Assembly (NCBI RefSeq): GCF_002208095.1
Contig: NZ_CP017990.1
Location: 4,340,001 to 4,404,000, forward strand
DNA length: 64,000 nt
Direction of reading: 5' to 3'
Origin: Enterobacter cloacae complex sp. ECNIH7
GTDB lineage: Bacteria > Pseudomonadota > Gammaproteobacteria > Enterobacterales > Enterobacteriaceae
The notes beneath the pieces are model-generated. The model made no database searches. It was not told the origin of the DNA and was given only the letters and a program-made list of their open reading frames with translations. Of the stretch, positions 7,955 to 16,788 are shown piece after piece. A program made the position numbers and the translations under genes. Numbering within the stretch: the first letter of the stretch is position 1; the number at the start of each line of letters is the position of its first letter.

Positions 7955-8512
7955 TTAAGAAGCCTTGCGGCTTAATTCAGTATCAAATCGAGGACCTTTG
8001 AGAACCGCAGTTTTCATAACCTCGAAGTTTCTTGGGTAACGCAGCTTTGAAACTGCGCCAGCTCGGATGTCGGCAGCCTCACTTGGAGAGACTAGCCTTA
8101 ACCCTTCGCTGGTTTCAGCGTAGAACCAACCGGCATAACGCTCATAGGCATTCTGCTGGTACTGTTCAGTCGCCATATTCTTCCGGATCGCCTCTGTTAA
8201 GGCCTCAACAACACCGTCATCTTTCGTGATGATGTTGAAAACATGAGAGACGGTCAGGAAGTTCCCAAAGAAGCAGGCTGCCCCAAGCCAAGGCTGGAAC
8301 ATTTCGCCATTTCGCCCCGTCCTCACCATTGGTTCAAACGGGTATGGGCGATAACAGTGATACTGCTCAAACATCGGGTCAAGAACGTTGTCACCCAGGA
8401 CATCCAGTAAAGTCTGAATGCTGTCCGGGTCTTGGCCTGCCCACTTACTCCCATTGCTGAGAATCAGTGTTTTACCGTCAGTACGCTCCAGAGCTTGTTC
8501 AAAGTTAGACAT
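7955..8512 (-). CDS. Hypothetical protein, 185 aa
   Basis: Start at 8512 with AAGGAA upstream inside a structured leader. The soluble 185-aa product has an aromatic-rich middle (CYRPYPFEP, then WLGAACFFGNFL). It could be a small single-domain binding protein. I do not recognise a family. It sits between the 72-aa gene and the 283-aa gene on the same strand. Function unknown. Confidence 0.5.
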   Translation of the reverse strand: MSNFEQALERTDGKTLILSNGSKWAGQDPDSIQTLLDVLGDNVLDPMFEQYHCYRPYPFEPMVRTGRNGEMFQPWLGAACFFGNFLTVSHVFNIITKDDGVVEALTEAIRKNMATEQYQQNAYERYAGWFYAETSEGLRLVSPSEAADIRAGAVSKLRYPRNFEVMKTAVLKGPRFDTELSRKAS

Positions 8513-8570
8513 AGTGCATTCCTTTTGGTTAGGACGCACCACACCCTCTCGGGATGATGCGCCCGAGTGG
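8513..8570 (-). promoter_or_regulatory. Leader with sequestered Shine-Dalgarno (185-aa gene)
   Basis: AGTGCATTCCT at 8513-8523 is complementary to AGGACGCACC at 8531-8540 apart from one bulge. The second arm also pairs with GCGCATCAT about 15-20 nt further 5'. The leader begins TAACCC-x-CGGG as in its neighbours. Confidence 0.5.
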
Positions 8571-8585
8571 GTTAGTTGAGAAGGC

Positions 8586-8804
8586 TTAGCCGTCAAGTCC
8601 GTAAATTACGGCGGAGCCGGGCTCCATCTCGACAACTTGTGCGCTTCCTTCTTCTATCAGCTCCTGCATGTAACCAGACTCAGCATCCGGATTACGTTCG
8701 CAGTGTTCGTCCCAGCGTTTCAAAAGCCCTTCTGTGGCTTGTCCGTGGGTCTCACCAAGGCCGATAAACTCATAGTGTCCTGTGTTTACGATGATCACCA
8801 CCAT
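8586..8804 (-). CDS. Hypothetical protein, 72 aa
   Basis: I start at 8804 (MVVIIVNTGHYEF), with GGAG about nine bases upstream and directly after the stop of the 89-aa gene. The product is small and acidic, with an initial strand and a helix (EGLLKRWDEHCERN). The arrangement indicates translation coupled to the upstream gene, and indeed it lacks its own sequestering leader. No family is recognised. Confidence 0.5.
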   Translation of the reverse strand: MVVIIVNTGHYEFIGLGETHGQATEGLLKRWDEHCERNPDAESGYMQELIEEGSAQVVEMEPGSAVIYGLDG

Positions 8805-8817
8805 AGCTAGTGCTCTC

Positions 8818-9087
8818 CTACAGGTCACTTGGTACATACAGGTCATCTTTGATGGCAGAAAAATCGACAGGAGACTGGTCCCCATAGGTTCGATTCACGC
8901 CACCAGCATCATCGACACTGACAAAAACCGTGCGGAGTAAACCGCTGGGCTTTGCAGGGTAAACGATGCTGACATGCTGACCTTTGTACTGTTCTGACAA
9001 AGTGCTTTGAAGCTCATCAACCGAACGGAATTTCCGGTCGCGGCCAAAGTCCTTAATCTTGATGTCGCCAGGGATTGGATTAGTCAT
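8818..9087 (-). CDS. Hypothetical protein, 89 aa
   Basis: The ATG at 9087 lies 8 bp inside the end of the HD-domain gene, so the two are translationally coupled. The product is an 89-aa soluble protein with alternating strands (QHVSIVYPAKPSGLLRTVFVSVDD), resembling a small beta-rich fold. No family is recognised. It belongs to a three-gene unit: HD nucleotidase, this gene, 72-aa gene. Confidence 0.5.
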   Translation of the reverse strand: MTNPIPGDIKIKDFGRDRKFRSVDELQSTLSEQYKGQHVSIVYPAKPSGLLRTVFVSVDDAGGVNRTYGDQSPVDFSAIKDDLYVPSDL

Positions 9088-9685
9088 CGTTACCCCCTGC
9101 CAGCAGTTTATCTACTGAATGGCCGAGTCCGTTACCAAACCATTTGTCCAGAGCGTCGATTTCCGGGAAGTCCGATTTCACCTGAGCAACAACACGTTCC
9201 ATTTTGCTGAGAGCATCCTGGAACTCAAGGCCATTACCTGCGGCCACCTCAAGTTTGCACTTGATGTAAGCGGAGTAGGTATCACAGGCCTTAACCAGTG
9301 ATTGTTCATAGCCACCGGGAGCGAAGGCTATGGCGACTGCATCCTGGAGTTCTTCGGGAAGAGTCTGGATGAGTTTGTCCTCTGCGGCCTTTTCCAGTCG
9401 TTCAAACTCACGCTGCAAAACAGCGTTTGCTTTCTTGACCGGTGTTACAACATCCGAACAGAGAACCTCGGCTGCATCATGCAACGAAGCATGAGCAAGC
9501 ATGACTGCCAGATCCACCGACTTCCCTTGCTGAATGGCAATATTGCCAGCCAGGTAGGAAAGCAGGGTAACAACAGCGCTGTGTTCCAACACAGACTCCG
9601 GTTGAACAGAGTGCATCAGTGACCAGCGTTTGATCAGGCGTTGGCGCAAGGCCAGAGCTAGAAAGCCGAAATTTGAATTAGACAT
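9080..9685 (-). CDS. YfbR-like HD-domain 5'-deoxynucleotidase
   Basis: The 201-aa protein carries the HD-superfamily signature of YfbR. EHSAVV stands near residue 34, HASLHDAAEVLCSD near 66-79 with the paired His-Asp metal ligands, then TPVK, a segment typical of YfbR. A later D in ACDTYSAYIKCKLE completes the metal site. YfbR removes phosphate from dNMPs and so affects nucleotide pools. Mobile-element copies are common on large plasmids and phages, perhaps to support replication on entry (inference). Start at 9685 behind GGAGG in a sequestering leader. Length equals that of the chromosomal family. Confidence 0.75.
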   Translation of the reverse strand: MSNSNFGFLALALRQRLIKRWSLMHSVQPESVLEHSAVVTLLSYLAGNIAIQQGKSVDLAVMLAHASLHDAAEVLCSDVVTPVKKANAVLQREFERLEKAAEDKLIQTLPEELQDAVAIAFAPGGYEQSLVKACDTYSAYIKCKLEVAAGNGLEFQDALSKMERVVAQVKSDFPEIDALDKWFGNGLGHSVDKLLAGGNDD

Positions 9686-9689
9686 AGTG

Positions 9690-9740
9690 CCTCCAAAATT
9701 GGTTGGAGGTACACCAAAGCCGACCGGGCCTTGGTGTACC
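9690..9740 (-). promoter_or_regulatory. Leader with sequestered Shine-Dalgarno (HD gene)
   Basis: CCTCCAA at 9690-9696 pairs with TTGGAGG at 9703-9709 and hides the Shine-Dalgarno. The rival stem, 9708-9717 with 9731-9740, is a perfect 10-bp hairpin that overlaps the second arm. A TAACCCAACCGGG unit begins the leader. Confidence 0.65.
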
Positions 9741-9756
9741 CGGTTGGGTTACTTAG

Positions 9757-9960
9757 TTATCTCGGGTCAAGCTGCTTAGCTATAGCGAGTAAAAACGGAT
9801 GGAATGGATGATCTTGCGGGACACCCCCAACAAGCTCACGGGCTAAACCGACTGAGTTTGTAGCCAACACCTCTTTGACGGCCAGAATGATTTCATTGTC
9901 GATTTCATCCTGGGTCTTTCGTTGTTGGTCCACCAGCCGACTTAACTTGTCTAGGCTCAT
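9757..9960 (-). CDS. Small hypothetical protein, 67 aa
   Basis: A 67-codon frame starts at 9960 with GGAGAG upstream in a sequestering leader. The product is mostly helical and acidic (LSRLVDQQRKTQDEIDNEI), possibly a small dimer-forming protein. It is the first gene of the leader-bearing series on the minus strand, so the promoter for the series may lie in 10020-10135. No family is recognised. Confidence 0.5.
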   Translation of the reverse strand: MSLDKLSRLVDQQRKTQDEIDNEIILAVKEVLATNSVGLARELVGGVPQDHPFHPFLLAIAKQLDPR

Positions 9961-9962
9961 GC

Positions 9963-10010
9963 TTCTCTCCTTTGTTTGTGGGAGAGAACCCAGGAGGGGT
10001 TTCCTCCCGA
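9963..10010 (-). promoter_or_regulatory. Leader with sequestered Shine-Dalgarno (67-aa gene)
   Basis: TTCTCTCC at 9963-9970 is perfectly complementary to GGAGAGAA at 9981-9988 (8 bp). The second arm also pairs with GGGTTTC at 9998-10004. A CTAACCCCTCGGG unit starts the leader. Confidence 0.6.
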
Positions 10011-10133
10011 GGGGTTAGGTTATTGCTGTTTTGGGCCAGCTACCGTTATAGCCAGCAAGCGCTGACAATGAACAAAGAGTATGACAGCCACCTAAAAGGG
10101 TAAAACGCTGTAATTGCCCTTTTGGGGTGCAAA

Positions 10134-10163
10134 AGAAAAAGCCCTCCCGAAGGAGGGCTTTTT
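10134..10163. terminator. Bidirectional terminator
   Basis: A GCCCTCC/GGAGGGC stem with a CGAA-type loop is flanked by five or more A on one side and T on the other. It closes the 520-aa gene on the minus strand. Confidence 0.75.
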
Positions 10164-11724
10164 ATGCGGCCAAGGACAAGCCTTGCTGTCCTCTTTGCAA
10201 CTCTGTGTCGTCGCGGCGATGTAAGCGTTGAACCGCCTTGATCATCGTTCTGACATGTCGCTCCAAAGAGGCTGGATGGCGTTTTGACAGTAGGTTGATC
10301 CAGTCGAGATAGATAGCAAGCGCGGAACCTTCGGTTAGGGCTGCCTGTATCGCCTCATACTGCCCTACGGCACTCTGGACCACATCATTCACCCACTGGG
10401 CGTCAGTATTGTCCAAGAGCTCGCAGAGGGCCGTATAAGCCTTCCTTCTGGTCGCGGCCATGTAACGACGAATGTTGGCGTTTCCGCTCCCCTCTCGCCC
10501 TTCCATGACGCTCATACAGAATGCGCTGGAGTAACAAAGCATCGCGTCAGTCACGTAGTTAAACCATCGCTCCTGATGCCGTTTCTGTTCTTCCATTGCT
10601 TCCTGGTCAAGTTGCTTCTCGATGAACAACCCCGTCGGAGTACGGTGGTGCAGATGGTACTTGAACGTTAAGTGCAAGTTGACCCACCAGCGTACCGTTG
10701 CCAGTCTTCCCTTGATTTTTCGCTTCACCAGATCTTTGTACTTAGCATCGCTAAGCACTTTGACATCCTTGCGCTGTTGGATTCCTTCCATCGTCTGTAG
10801 CCCTGTAAGGCCCATCTGGTGGTAGGTTTGACCTCTTTGCATCATACGGTGATACAAAGCGCCTTTTCCTTTCGCAAGCTGGATTGCTCCGAACCGAAGG
10901 TAGAACTGCGCTGCACTACCGGGCGTATAATGTCCCTTCAGTACAGACTCCCTTAGTCGCGGGTATTCGTTCCAGATGATGAACGCAGCGGAGTCGGGAT
11001 CGACTTTCACTTCATCATCTTCTGCGAAGCAAACCACCCTTCTCTTTCCGTCTGCGGTATTGATCACTTGCGCTGCCAACGGGTCATCCCCGCCGTCAAA
11101 GTAAGCCATTTCCGCTAACGGATCGGCCAAGCCATCAGAAAGCGAACCATCGCCCCAGCGACCAACCTTCAACCACAATGGCTTCGGAATTGGTGACTGA
11201 GGAACGGTTTCACACTGCGGCTCGTCTTCCAGCAAGTCCAGATCACCCATCGACCAAACCCTGTGGTAAATCTCCAGGGCATGGAAAGGCTTATCATTGA
11301 AATGATGGAAGGCCCACATGAAGTCGATATGGACTAAAGCCTCTTCCGATATGATCCGGAATTGTGGCTCTGCCATTCGACGGTTCCAGTCGTTATCCTC
11401 TGCTTGACCAGTAGCCAGCTTGTATGCCAGCTCATCAGCTCTCTTTTGCTCCATGTAGTCCATGCTGCAACAGACATGAAGCAATCGTTCTAGGAAAACA
11501 GGACTGTAAACGTCCGGCTGTATTTTGATGTATCCGCCCTCGTAAATCGTTCGACCTACGGGATGGCGGTCTTCCCATGCGTACCGGCGTTTTGCCAAGT
11601 AGCGCTGGATGCGGTTCAGCCCCGACATATAGCCATGCCTTTCAGGGTCCGTGGCAAGCAACGTCTCCATTGACTTATCCAACCCAACAGCCTGGCAAAA
11701 CGAACACCCTATAATTCTGATCAT
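10162..11724 (-). CDS. Hypothetical protein, 520 aa
   Basis: A long open frame runs to a stop just before a strong terminator. No known domain is recognised. Visible features are a WGDGSLSDG segment near residue 190, many aromatic and charged residues, and a helical C-terminal half rich in His and Arg. The longest start is ATG 11724, but no good Shine-Dalgarno precedes it. ATG at 11670 (METLLATDPE) is an alternative and neither is decisive. The frame shares strand and base composition with the plasmid/ICE-like block to its left. It could be a replication or partition accessory protein, but nothing in the sequence proves it. Confidence 0.6.
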   Translation of the reverse strand: MIRIIGCSFCQAVGLDKSMETLLATDPERHGYMSGLNRIQRYLAKRRYAWEDRHPVGRTIYEGGYIKIQPDVYSPVFLERLLHVCCSMDYMEQKRADELAYKLATGQAEDNDWNRRMAEPQFRIISEEALVHIDFMWAFHHFNDKPFHALEIYHRVWSMGDLDLLEDEPQCETVPQSPIPKPLWLKVGRWGDGSLSDGLADPLAEMAYFDGGDDPLAAQVINTADGKRRVVCFAEDDEVKVDPDSAAFIIWNEYPRLRESVLKGHYTPGSAAQFYLRFGAIQLAKGKGALYHRMMQRGQTYHQMGLTGLQTMEGIQQRKDVKVLSDAKYKDLVKRKIKGRLATVRWWVNLHLTFKYHLHHRTPTGLFIEKQLDQEAMEEQKRHQERWFNYVTDAMLCYSSAFCMSVMEGREGSGNANIRRYMAATRRKAYTALCELLDNTDAQWVNDVVQSAVGQYEAIQAALTEGSALAIYLDWINLLSKRHPASLERHVRTMIKAVQRLHRRDDTELQRGQQGLSLAA

Positions 11725-11823
11725 TTAGAAATTTTTTTGCGTTTAAAATCAATGAATTGAAAGATTTCATTTTTCTAAGTCTGATAAAACAGATGAAAAC
11801 CCAACTGACTATACTCATAAAAC

Positions 11824-12153
11824 TCAATCTTTGCGCTGCTGTACGATACCAGTAATTACAGGTGCCGAGTTTAACATCATGAAAAGTAGCCCAATAATGA
11901 ATGACGCAACGCCAGCTGCGGTGCCTAACTTCTGACTGAACACCATTGAAACAAAGTACATATTTGGGATAAAAACGGACATAGCAATCACGAAAAGTAA
12001 CTTATTCAGATAATTATTTATTCGGGTCTTAACCTCAACTCTATCATAAAAAGCCATCGAAACGTAAGCAGTTATCAGTGAATAAAAAGACCATGTCATA
12101 TAGTTAACCGATTCATTAAATGCCTCTCGCAAAAGCAAAGCACTTTCTGTCAT
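11824..12153 (-). CDS. Three-helix membrane protein, 109 aa
   Basis: The 109-aa product has three hydrophobic segments: residues about 19-36, 51-70 and 77-100. A Lys/Arg loop lies between the first two. Start at 12153 with GAGGTAGGG upstream. It lies 204 bp downstream of the KAP NTPase gene on the same strand, though a terminator stands between them. Low GC, like the KAP gene, sets both apart from the flanking backbone. No family is recognised; a partner role for the membrane-bound NTPase is possible. Confidence 0.5.
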   Translation of the reverse strand: MTESALLLREAFNESVNYMTWSFYSLITAYVSMAFYDRVEVKTRINNYLNKLLFVIAMSVFIPNMYFVSMVFSQKLGTAAGVASFIIGLLFMMLNSAPVITGIVQQRKD

Positions 12154-12315
12154 TCCCTACCTCATTAAATCAATAGAAAATAAATCTGAATAATTTATTT
12201 TTAAAAGAAAAGAACACAACATAACTTCAGTAGTTATGATTAATCCCTGAATGATTATTTCTTAGCAAGATATAACATGCTTAATGTATATCAGGCAATA
12301 AAAAAACTCCCAAAG

Positions 12316-12335
12316 ACCACCGCTGTGGTCTTCAG
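12316..12335 (-). terminator. Terminator of the KAP NTPase gene
   Basis: An AAGACCAC/GTGGTCTT hairpin is followed on the minus strand by GGGAG and a run of seven T. Confidence 0.6.
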
Positions 12336-12357
12336 GTATAGGATTTAAAGAACGAAC

Positions 12358-15300
12358 TCAGTCCGGAAACGTATCACTATCTTCTGTAACGTCCGCTTTC
12401 TCTGGTAACATTCTGTTTTTAATATACTGTGAATTCCTGCAGATGAGAGGAAAAATCTCCGAGTTATTCATTATACAACTCGTTGCCGTACGGGCGTCCT
12501 CCGGAGACCATGATGAAAATGAAAACGTCTGACGGTCAAGCCATTGAGACAATAATACATTATCAACAGAAGCGCTAAACAGCGCCGCAATAGCCCTGCG
12601 TTCAACGGCCTTCTCAGGTTCAATAAACGACAACTCATTATGAAAACGGGTAATAATCGCAATACGGCTGTCAATACGAATATGTCTTTCAAGTAAGACA
12701 TCGTGCAACTCATCAAGTACAGTCTCTCTCTGGGTATCGTCGAGGCAAGACCACAGAAAATGAATGTTCTCGGCATTTGTGACAACGTCTGGCTCTGCAT
12801 CACGGAACCATGATGCAAAGATACCCACACTACCTTCCATCCGGATATGCTGCCCCTGAAGTTGCATTTGTTCAAGGATAAAGCGCATGTTCACAGGAAG
12901 AACCGTAAAACACTCAATAAGCCTTTCAGAAGAACTAAATACTCCACATGCCAGGGCGTTCAGCTTTTTCTTCAAAATATCAAACTGCTCACCTGACTGA
13001 TATACGTCATGGAGAAATACTGGACCCATAGCATTCACATCAGACTCAATTATTTTCTCTGACAGTGCTTTTTGACGCTCTCGCACAAATATTAAAAGAG
13101 AGGTTGCATTTGTAGCTTCTTTGATGACGTCATACTGACCTTTAACAAAGCTCAGGACAGGTATATTCACCAGAAGACCTAAATCAACAATCCTGCCAAC
13201 AGCATTTTTGATGTACGGCAGAACATTTTTATCCTTAAGTGCTATAAAGATACTCTCGGCAGTACGTAGATAACGAAGATATGCAGCCAAAGCCAGGTCA
13301 AACCGTTCCTCACCAATATGTTCACTGTACGACTCGATACCGGCATAGTTACCATGGAGCACCATGTGAGCAACAGCCTGTGCAGCAAATTCCGCAGGGA
13401 AGAGATTCCTCGTCGCCGTATTATTAAGATAATATTGATTTAAAACATTATTATTCCAGTCCGGGCTCAGAACAATTTTTCTGAAATGGATAACGTCCTC
13501 AACAACCTGACGATTTTTAAGCGTCATTATTGCAGAGCTAACCTGAGCCCCACCTGTACCATCATTCTTTCCAATTACGTTCTGTACCGCCTTCGATGCA
13601 ATATTGATATGCCGGATAATTCCCGGATTAAAAAGGTCTATCTGAGGTTGCTCAGCTCCATAGCGTAACATCTCCTCCCGACCGTGATTTCCGATATCTA
13701 GTGTGCCAATTTTCAGGTTTGACAAGGTCTCTTCATTATTGACAAGGTATTCCACATAAAATACGCCATCTACAAAATTCTCCATTTTATTCAGTAGTGA
13801 TTCACCGGCCAGAACAGAGTATGAATCAGCTTCCTGCAGCAACGTCTTCGTGGATTCAGCCTCCAATTTTTCTGAATCCTGAATTTCATCAAGTTTACTC
13901 ACAATAAACGATATTTGCCTTTCGACGAAAGGCTCTAGGCTTATCCGCCCGTCAGCCATCAGTTTCTGCAGACTCAATACGAAACCTTCATCATTCTTTT
14001 CTCTGAGTGAAACAGCATAACTCTGATTCAGCATTTGCACTGCGACTTTGAGTTGCGGTTCGGCGAGAGCCTGACACTTCTCATCCATCCGGCTATAAGA
14101 AACCAGCCAGTCTCGCATCTGAATATGTGGTGCCACTCGCTGCCATGCTTCAGCGAAACCCCACAAGGCCGTCAGTTCTTCAAGCCGTGGGATATTTATA
14201 GCACCAATCGCGTCTTTAAGAGGCGTATCAAGCAACTCGCTCCTGGCAAGCTCCACCGTGGACTGATAGTGGATGCTCATCAGAAATTCGCTCCATCTTT
14301 CTGTATCGTTATTAAAAATTCGGGATATTTGTTGATAAGTTAGCGAGAGCATCTCGTCAAAATCATCCGGAGCAATACCGGGTTCGGTCTGACTAGCTTT
14401 GGGATCGCGAAGTAATACTTTAATATCTCGCTCCCCGTATCTGACCACCAGTAAGTAGAGAGCAATAAGAATATGGCGATGATCTTCTGTTGCAGGAACG
14501 GTAAGGTTCAGAATATGAATATCATTAACAAACTTCTTCATTAATCGCGGTGTGATACGAGGATACTCAGAGGGTTTCCAGCGCTCAAGCAACACCGTTG
14601 CTTCCCGGCACGCTATCCCTGCATCCTCATTTACTGTTTCTTTCCAGTACTGCCTTAACGCTTCCTGCCATCCTGCCGAAATAAGAGGAGGAACCTGAAA
14701 ACTTACAGGAATCCGCTTTGCAATAAACTCACGCCCGCTGAAACCCGCCACAGAAAGTGAGGCTGAAACCTGTCTTGCCGAATAGGGCACCACTATCCTG
14801 AAGTGTTCATGAGTGGCTCCGGCAATAAGCTCCATATCACTCCAGAGCTCTTTCACTTTGTCTGCACTGATTCGGTCCAGATTATCAATGATAAGGATGA
14901 AGCGATCTCCATGGGAAATGACCTCTTTGGAGGTAAATCCCTGCAGAGCTTCAGCCAGCTCAATAGCTCCGACCTCCTTATTAACTAGCCAAGTCTCTTC
15001 AATCCTGTCAGTACTGTTGCGTTTGAACAAATCACCAATACTCGAATACCCTTTCTTTCTGTACCATTCCATGTTCTGCAGGCATGCCAGTCCTGCGACC
15101 ATAATGGCAGGAGAAAGAAACGCGGCCACCTCAACATAAAAAAGCCACCCTAATAATGACTCCTTGTTAGTAAAATATTGATTAAGGTCTGTTAGCACAT
15201 AACGAAGCATCTGCACGGAAAGCAATGACAGTAAAATAAAAACGACGGTCAACCAGCTTAGCCTGCTGCTGACCCTCTTGTCGTATTCAACGATGTTACC

Positions 15301-15633
15301 CAGAGCCAGATTTTTATACTTATCCAACACATCCCGGGAGCCCGGACATTGTAGGCTGACCCCGTGGTGGATGACATCGATAAGCGCTTTTTTAGTTGAG
15401 CCATGATGGTAACGTTCTGCATCAAAGTTAATGAACGTAAAATCATCTTTAAGCTTTTTCTGCAGGAACTTCAATATTGTTGACTTACCTGAACCCAGCT
15501 CACCTTCCAGACCAATAATATTGACATCAGGTGTCCTGATGATCTGAGCCACATTCTCTGCAACTTTTTCATGACTGCTGCCTCTAAACATATCCTGGTC
15601 AGCGGGTGATTCCGTCTGCAATCGTAGAGTCAT
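12358..15633 (-). CDS. KAP-family membrane P-loop NTPase
   Basis: The 1091-aa protein has a Walker A (GELGSGKST, residues 44-52). Two predicted membrane helices lie inside the NTPase domain (about 125-147 and 158-185). A Walker B (FILIIDNLDR) follows near 247-256. A membrane insert between Walker A and B is diagnostic of the KAP family (Kidins220/ARMS, PifA). The last 700 residues are helical repeats without a recognised domain, probably a sensor or interaction region. PifA and the QatA protein of the Qat system are KAP-type proteins linked to phage exclusion, so a defence role is plausible but inferred. No Qat partners are nearby. AT-rich composition indicates acquisition separate from its neighbours. 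Confidence 0.8.
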   Translation of the reverse strand: MTLRLQTESPADQDMFRGSSHEKVAENVAQIIRTPDVNIIGLEGELGSGKSTILKFLQKKLKDDFTFINFDAERYHHGSTKKALIDVIHHGVSLQCPGSRDVLDKYKNLALGNIVEYDKRVSSRLSWLTVVFILLSLLSVQMLRYVLTDLNQYFTNKESLLGWLFYVEVAAFLSPAIMVAGLACLQNMEWYRKKGYSSIGDLFKRNSTDRIEETWLVNKEVGAIELAEALQGFTSKEVISHGDRFILIIDNLDRISADKVKELWSDMELIAGATHEHFRIVVPYSARQVSASLSVAGFSGREFIAKRIPVSFQVPPLISAGWQEALRQYWKETVNEDAGIACREATVLLERWKPSEYPRITPRLMKKFVNDIHILNLTVPATEDHRHILIALYLLVVRYGERDIKVLLRDPKASQTEPGIAPDDFDEMLSLTYQQISRIFNNDTERWSEFLMSIHYQSTVELARSELLDTPLKDAIGAINIPRLEELTALWGFAEAWQRVAPHIQMRDWLVSYSRMDEKCQALAEPQLKVAVQMLNQSYAVSLREKNDEGFVLSLQKLMADGRISLEPFVERQISFIVSKLDEIQDSEKLEAESTKTLLQEADSYSVLAGESLLNKMENFVDGVFYVEYLVNNEETLSNLKIGTLDIGNHGREEMLRYGAEQPQIDLFNPGIIRHINIASKAVQNVIGKNDGTGGAQVSSAIMTLKNRQVVEDVIHFRKIVLSPDWNNNVLNQYYLNNTATRNLFPAEFAAQAVAHMVLHGNYAGIESYSEHIGEERFDLALAAYLRYLRTAESIFIALKDKNVLPYIKNAVGRIVDLGLLVNIPVLSFVKGQYDVIKEATNATSLLIFVRERQKALSEKIIESDVNAMGPVFLHDVYQSGEQFDILKKKLNALACGVFSSSERLIECFTVLPVNMRFILEQMQLQGQHIRMEGSVGIFASWFRDAEPDVVTNAENIHFLWSCLDDTQRETVLDELHDVLLERHIRIDSRIAIITRFHNELSFIEPEKAVERRAIAALFSASVDNVLLSQWLDRQTFSFSSWSPEDARTATSCIMNNSEIFPLICRNSQYIKNRMLPEKADVTEDSDTFPD

Positions 15634-16491
15634 TCAGCAATTTCCTTCGTTATAACGTAAGATTCTTTCACTATTAGACACAGTACAGAGCCCACAGCAA
15701 CCAAATGACTGCAGCCGGGGCAGTTTAGTTTTAAGCATGCATAAGCCGATTTCGATGGAATCCCTTTCACACAATAATATTGAATTGAAGCAATGAAAAC
15801 ATTAATGTGTTTGTTGTGACTAGCTGCAGGGGCCTGGAAGAAATTCCAAAGCCTGACAAACCGGAACAGGGCTTGCTCTGCTCCGGTTTTATCCAGTTCA
15901 TCTTGAAGCCCTTGTTTTTGTTACATATCCCTGCTCACTCTTTCAGCCATTGTTAAGCTTCTTGTGTGTAATCTGCGAATAATACGGATGCAAAATTGAT
16001 GCAATGGATTATACATACCTACAGCGCACGTTACGCTGAGCTGAATCGAATTTCAGAGAACGTTCTTCGCTATTACCCTGCCCAGCCAGTTGAACACATT
16101 TTATCATCCGGCCCCGAGAGTGACATGTTCTCTGCCTGGTACAGCCTTCATCAGAGTCAAACTAGACGTTATTTACAGGCAAAAGAAGACAGCTACAGAG
16201 CTTAAGTCTGACATTATTCGTGGCTGTGTCTGCCTTCGGAGTTTTCAGCTTATCCCGATAACAGCGGTTTTGAAAAATTGACGTTTTTTACACCGGTACA
16301 TTGCCCGAACGCAATCTCCCCCGTAGCGAAATACCGCCCCGCAGAAAATCGTCCATGCTCGGCATGCCCCTGGAACATCAGCATCTTTTCAATAAAGGTT
16401 TTACAGCCTATAGTCTGTATAACACAAAATACACCTTACCTGCTGTATTACAGGGCGGTACTCCCTACTCAGTCTGCGAGGCAGGTCACTT
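15634..16491. other. Gene-poor, AT-rich spacer
   Basis: No convincing gene is seen. A 69-codon frame at 15996-16205 lacks a ribosome binding site and family resemblance. A strong hairpin with AAACCGGA/TCCGGTTT ends lies at 15858-15889 and is followed by T residues, so a transcript may end there. The right 200 bp presumably holds the promoter of the hipB-like gene. Confidence 0.4.
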
Positions 16492-16788
16492 ATGAATAAT
16501 CAGTTCCCGATAAAAACGCTGAACCAGCTCAGACCTGTGCTAATCGGGTTTCGCAAAATCAAGGGCTTCACGCAAAAAGATGTGTCTGAGAGGCTTGGCG
16601 TAACGCAGCAAACCTATGCCCGCCTGGAAGCAAACCCTGCTAGCGCCAGTATTGATCGTCTGTACAAGGTATTCAGTATTCTGGGCGTAGAAATAACGCT
16701 GTCATCTATTTCCCCTTCACCCTTCATTTCCCACACAGAGATGAGGGGGGCATTTGACAGCACTCCCGCCAGACGGGAGAAATGGTGA
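16492..16788 (+). CDS. HipB-like antitoxin, orphan
   Basis: The 98-aa protein is a typical XRE/Cro helix-turn-helix regulator: FRKIKGFTQKDVSERLGV, then TQQTYARLEANP (recognition helix). The tail ending in REKW resembles the C-terminal Trp-bearing tail HipB uses to contact HipA. In HipBA systems the kinase toxin HipA follows directly, usually overlapping. Here the sequence after the stop encodes only short frames, none like HipA. The toxin has been lost, probably in the rearrangements around the nearby IS1. The lone antitoxin may still autoregulate or neutralise other HipA proteins. The DNA-binding call is firm; the HipB label is likely. Confidence 0.7.
   Translation: MNNQFPIKTLNQLRPVLIGFRKIKGFTQKDVSERLGVTQQTYARLEANPASASIDRLYKVFSILGVEITLSSISPSPFISHTEMRGAFDSTPARREKW

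Noticed and set aside
3943..10010. CRISPR array suggested by repeated hairpins
   Set aside because: The units are not direct repeats with unique spacers. Each lies just before a gene and its sequence varies while pairing is kept.
15996..16205. 69-codon frame in the spacer between the KAP gene and hipB
   Set aside because: No ribosome binding site, no recognisable fold and no operon context.
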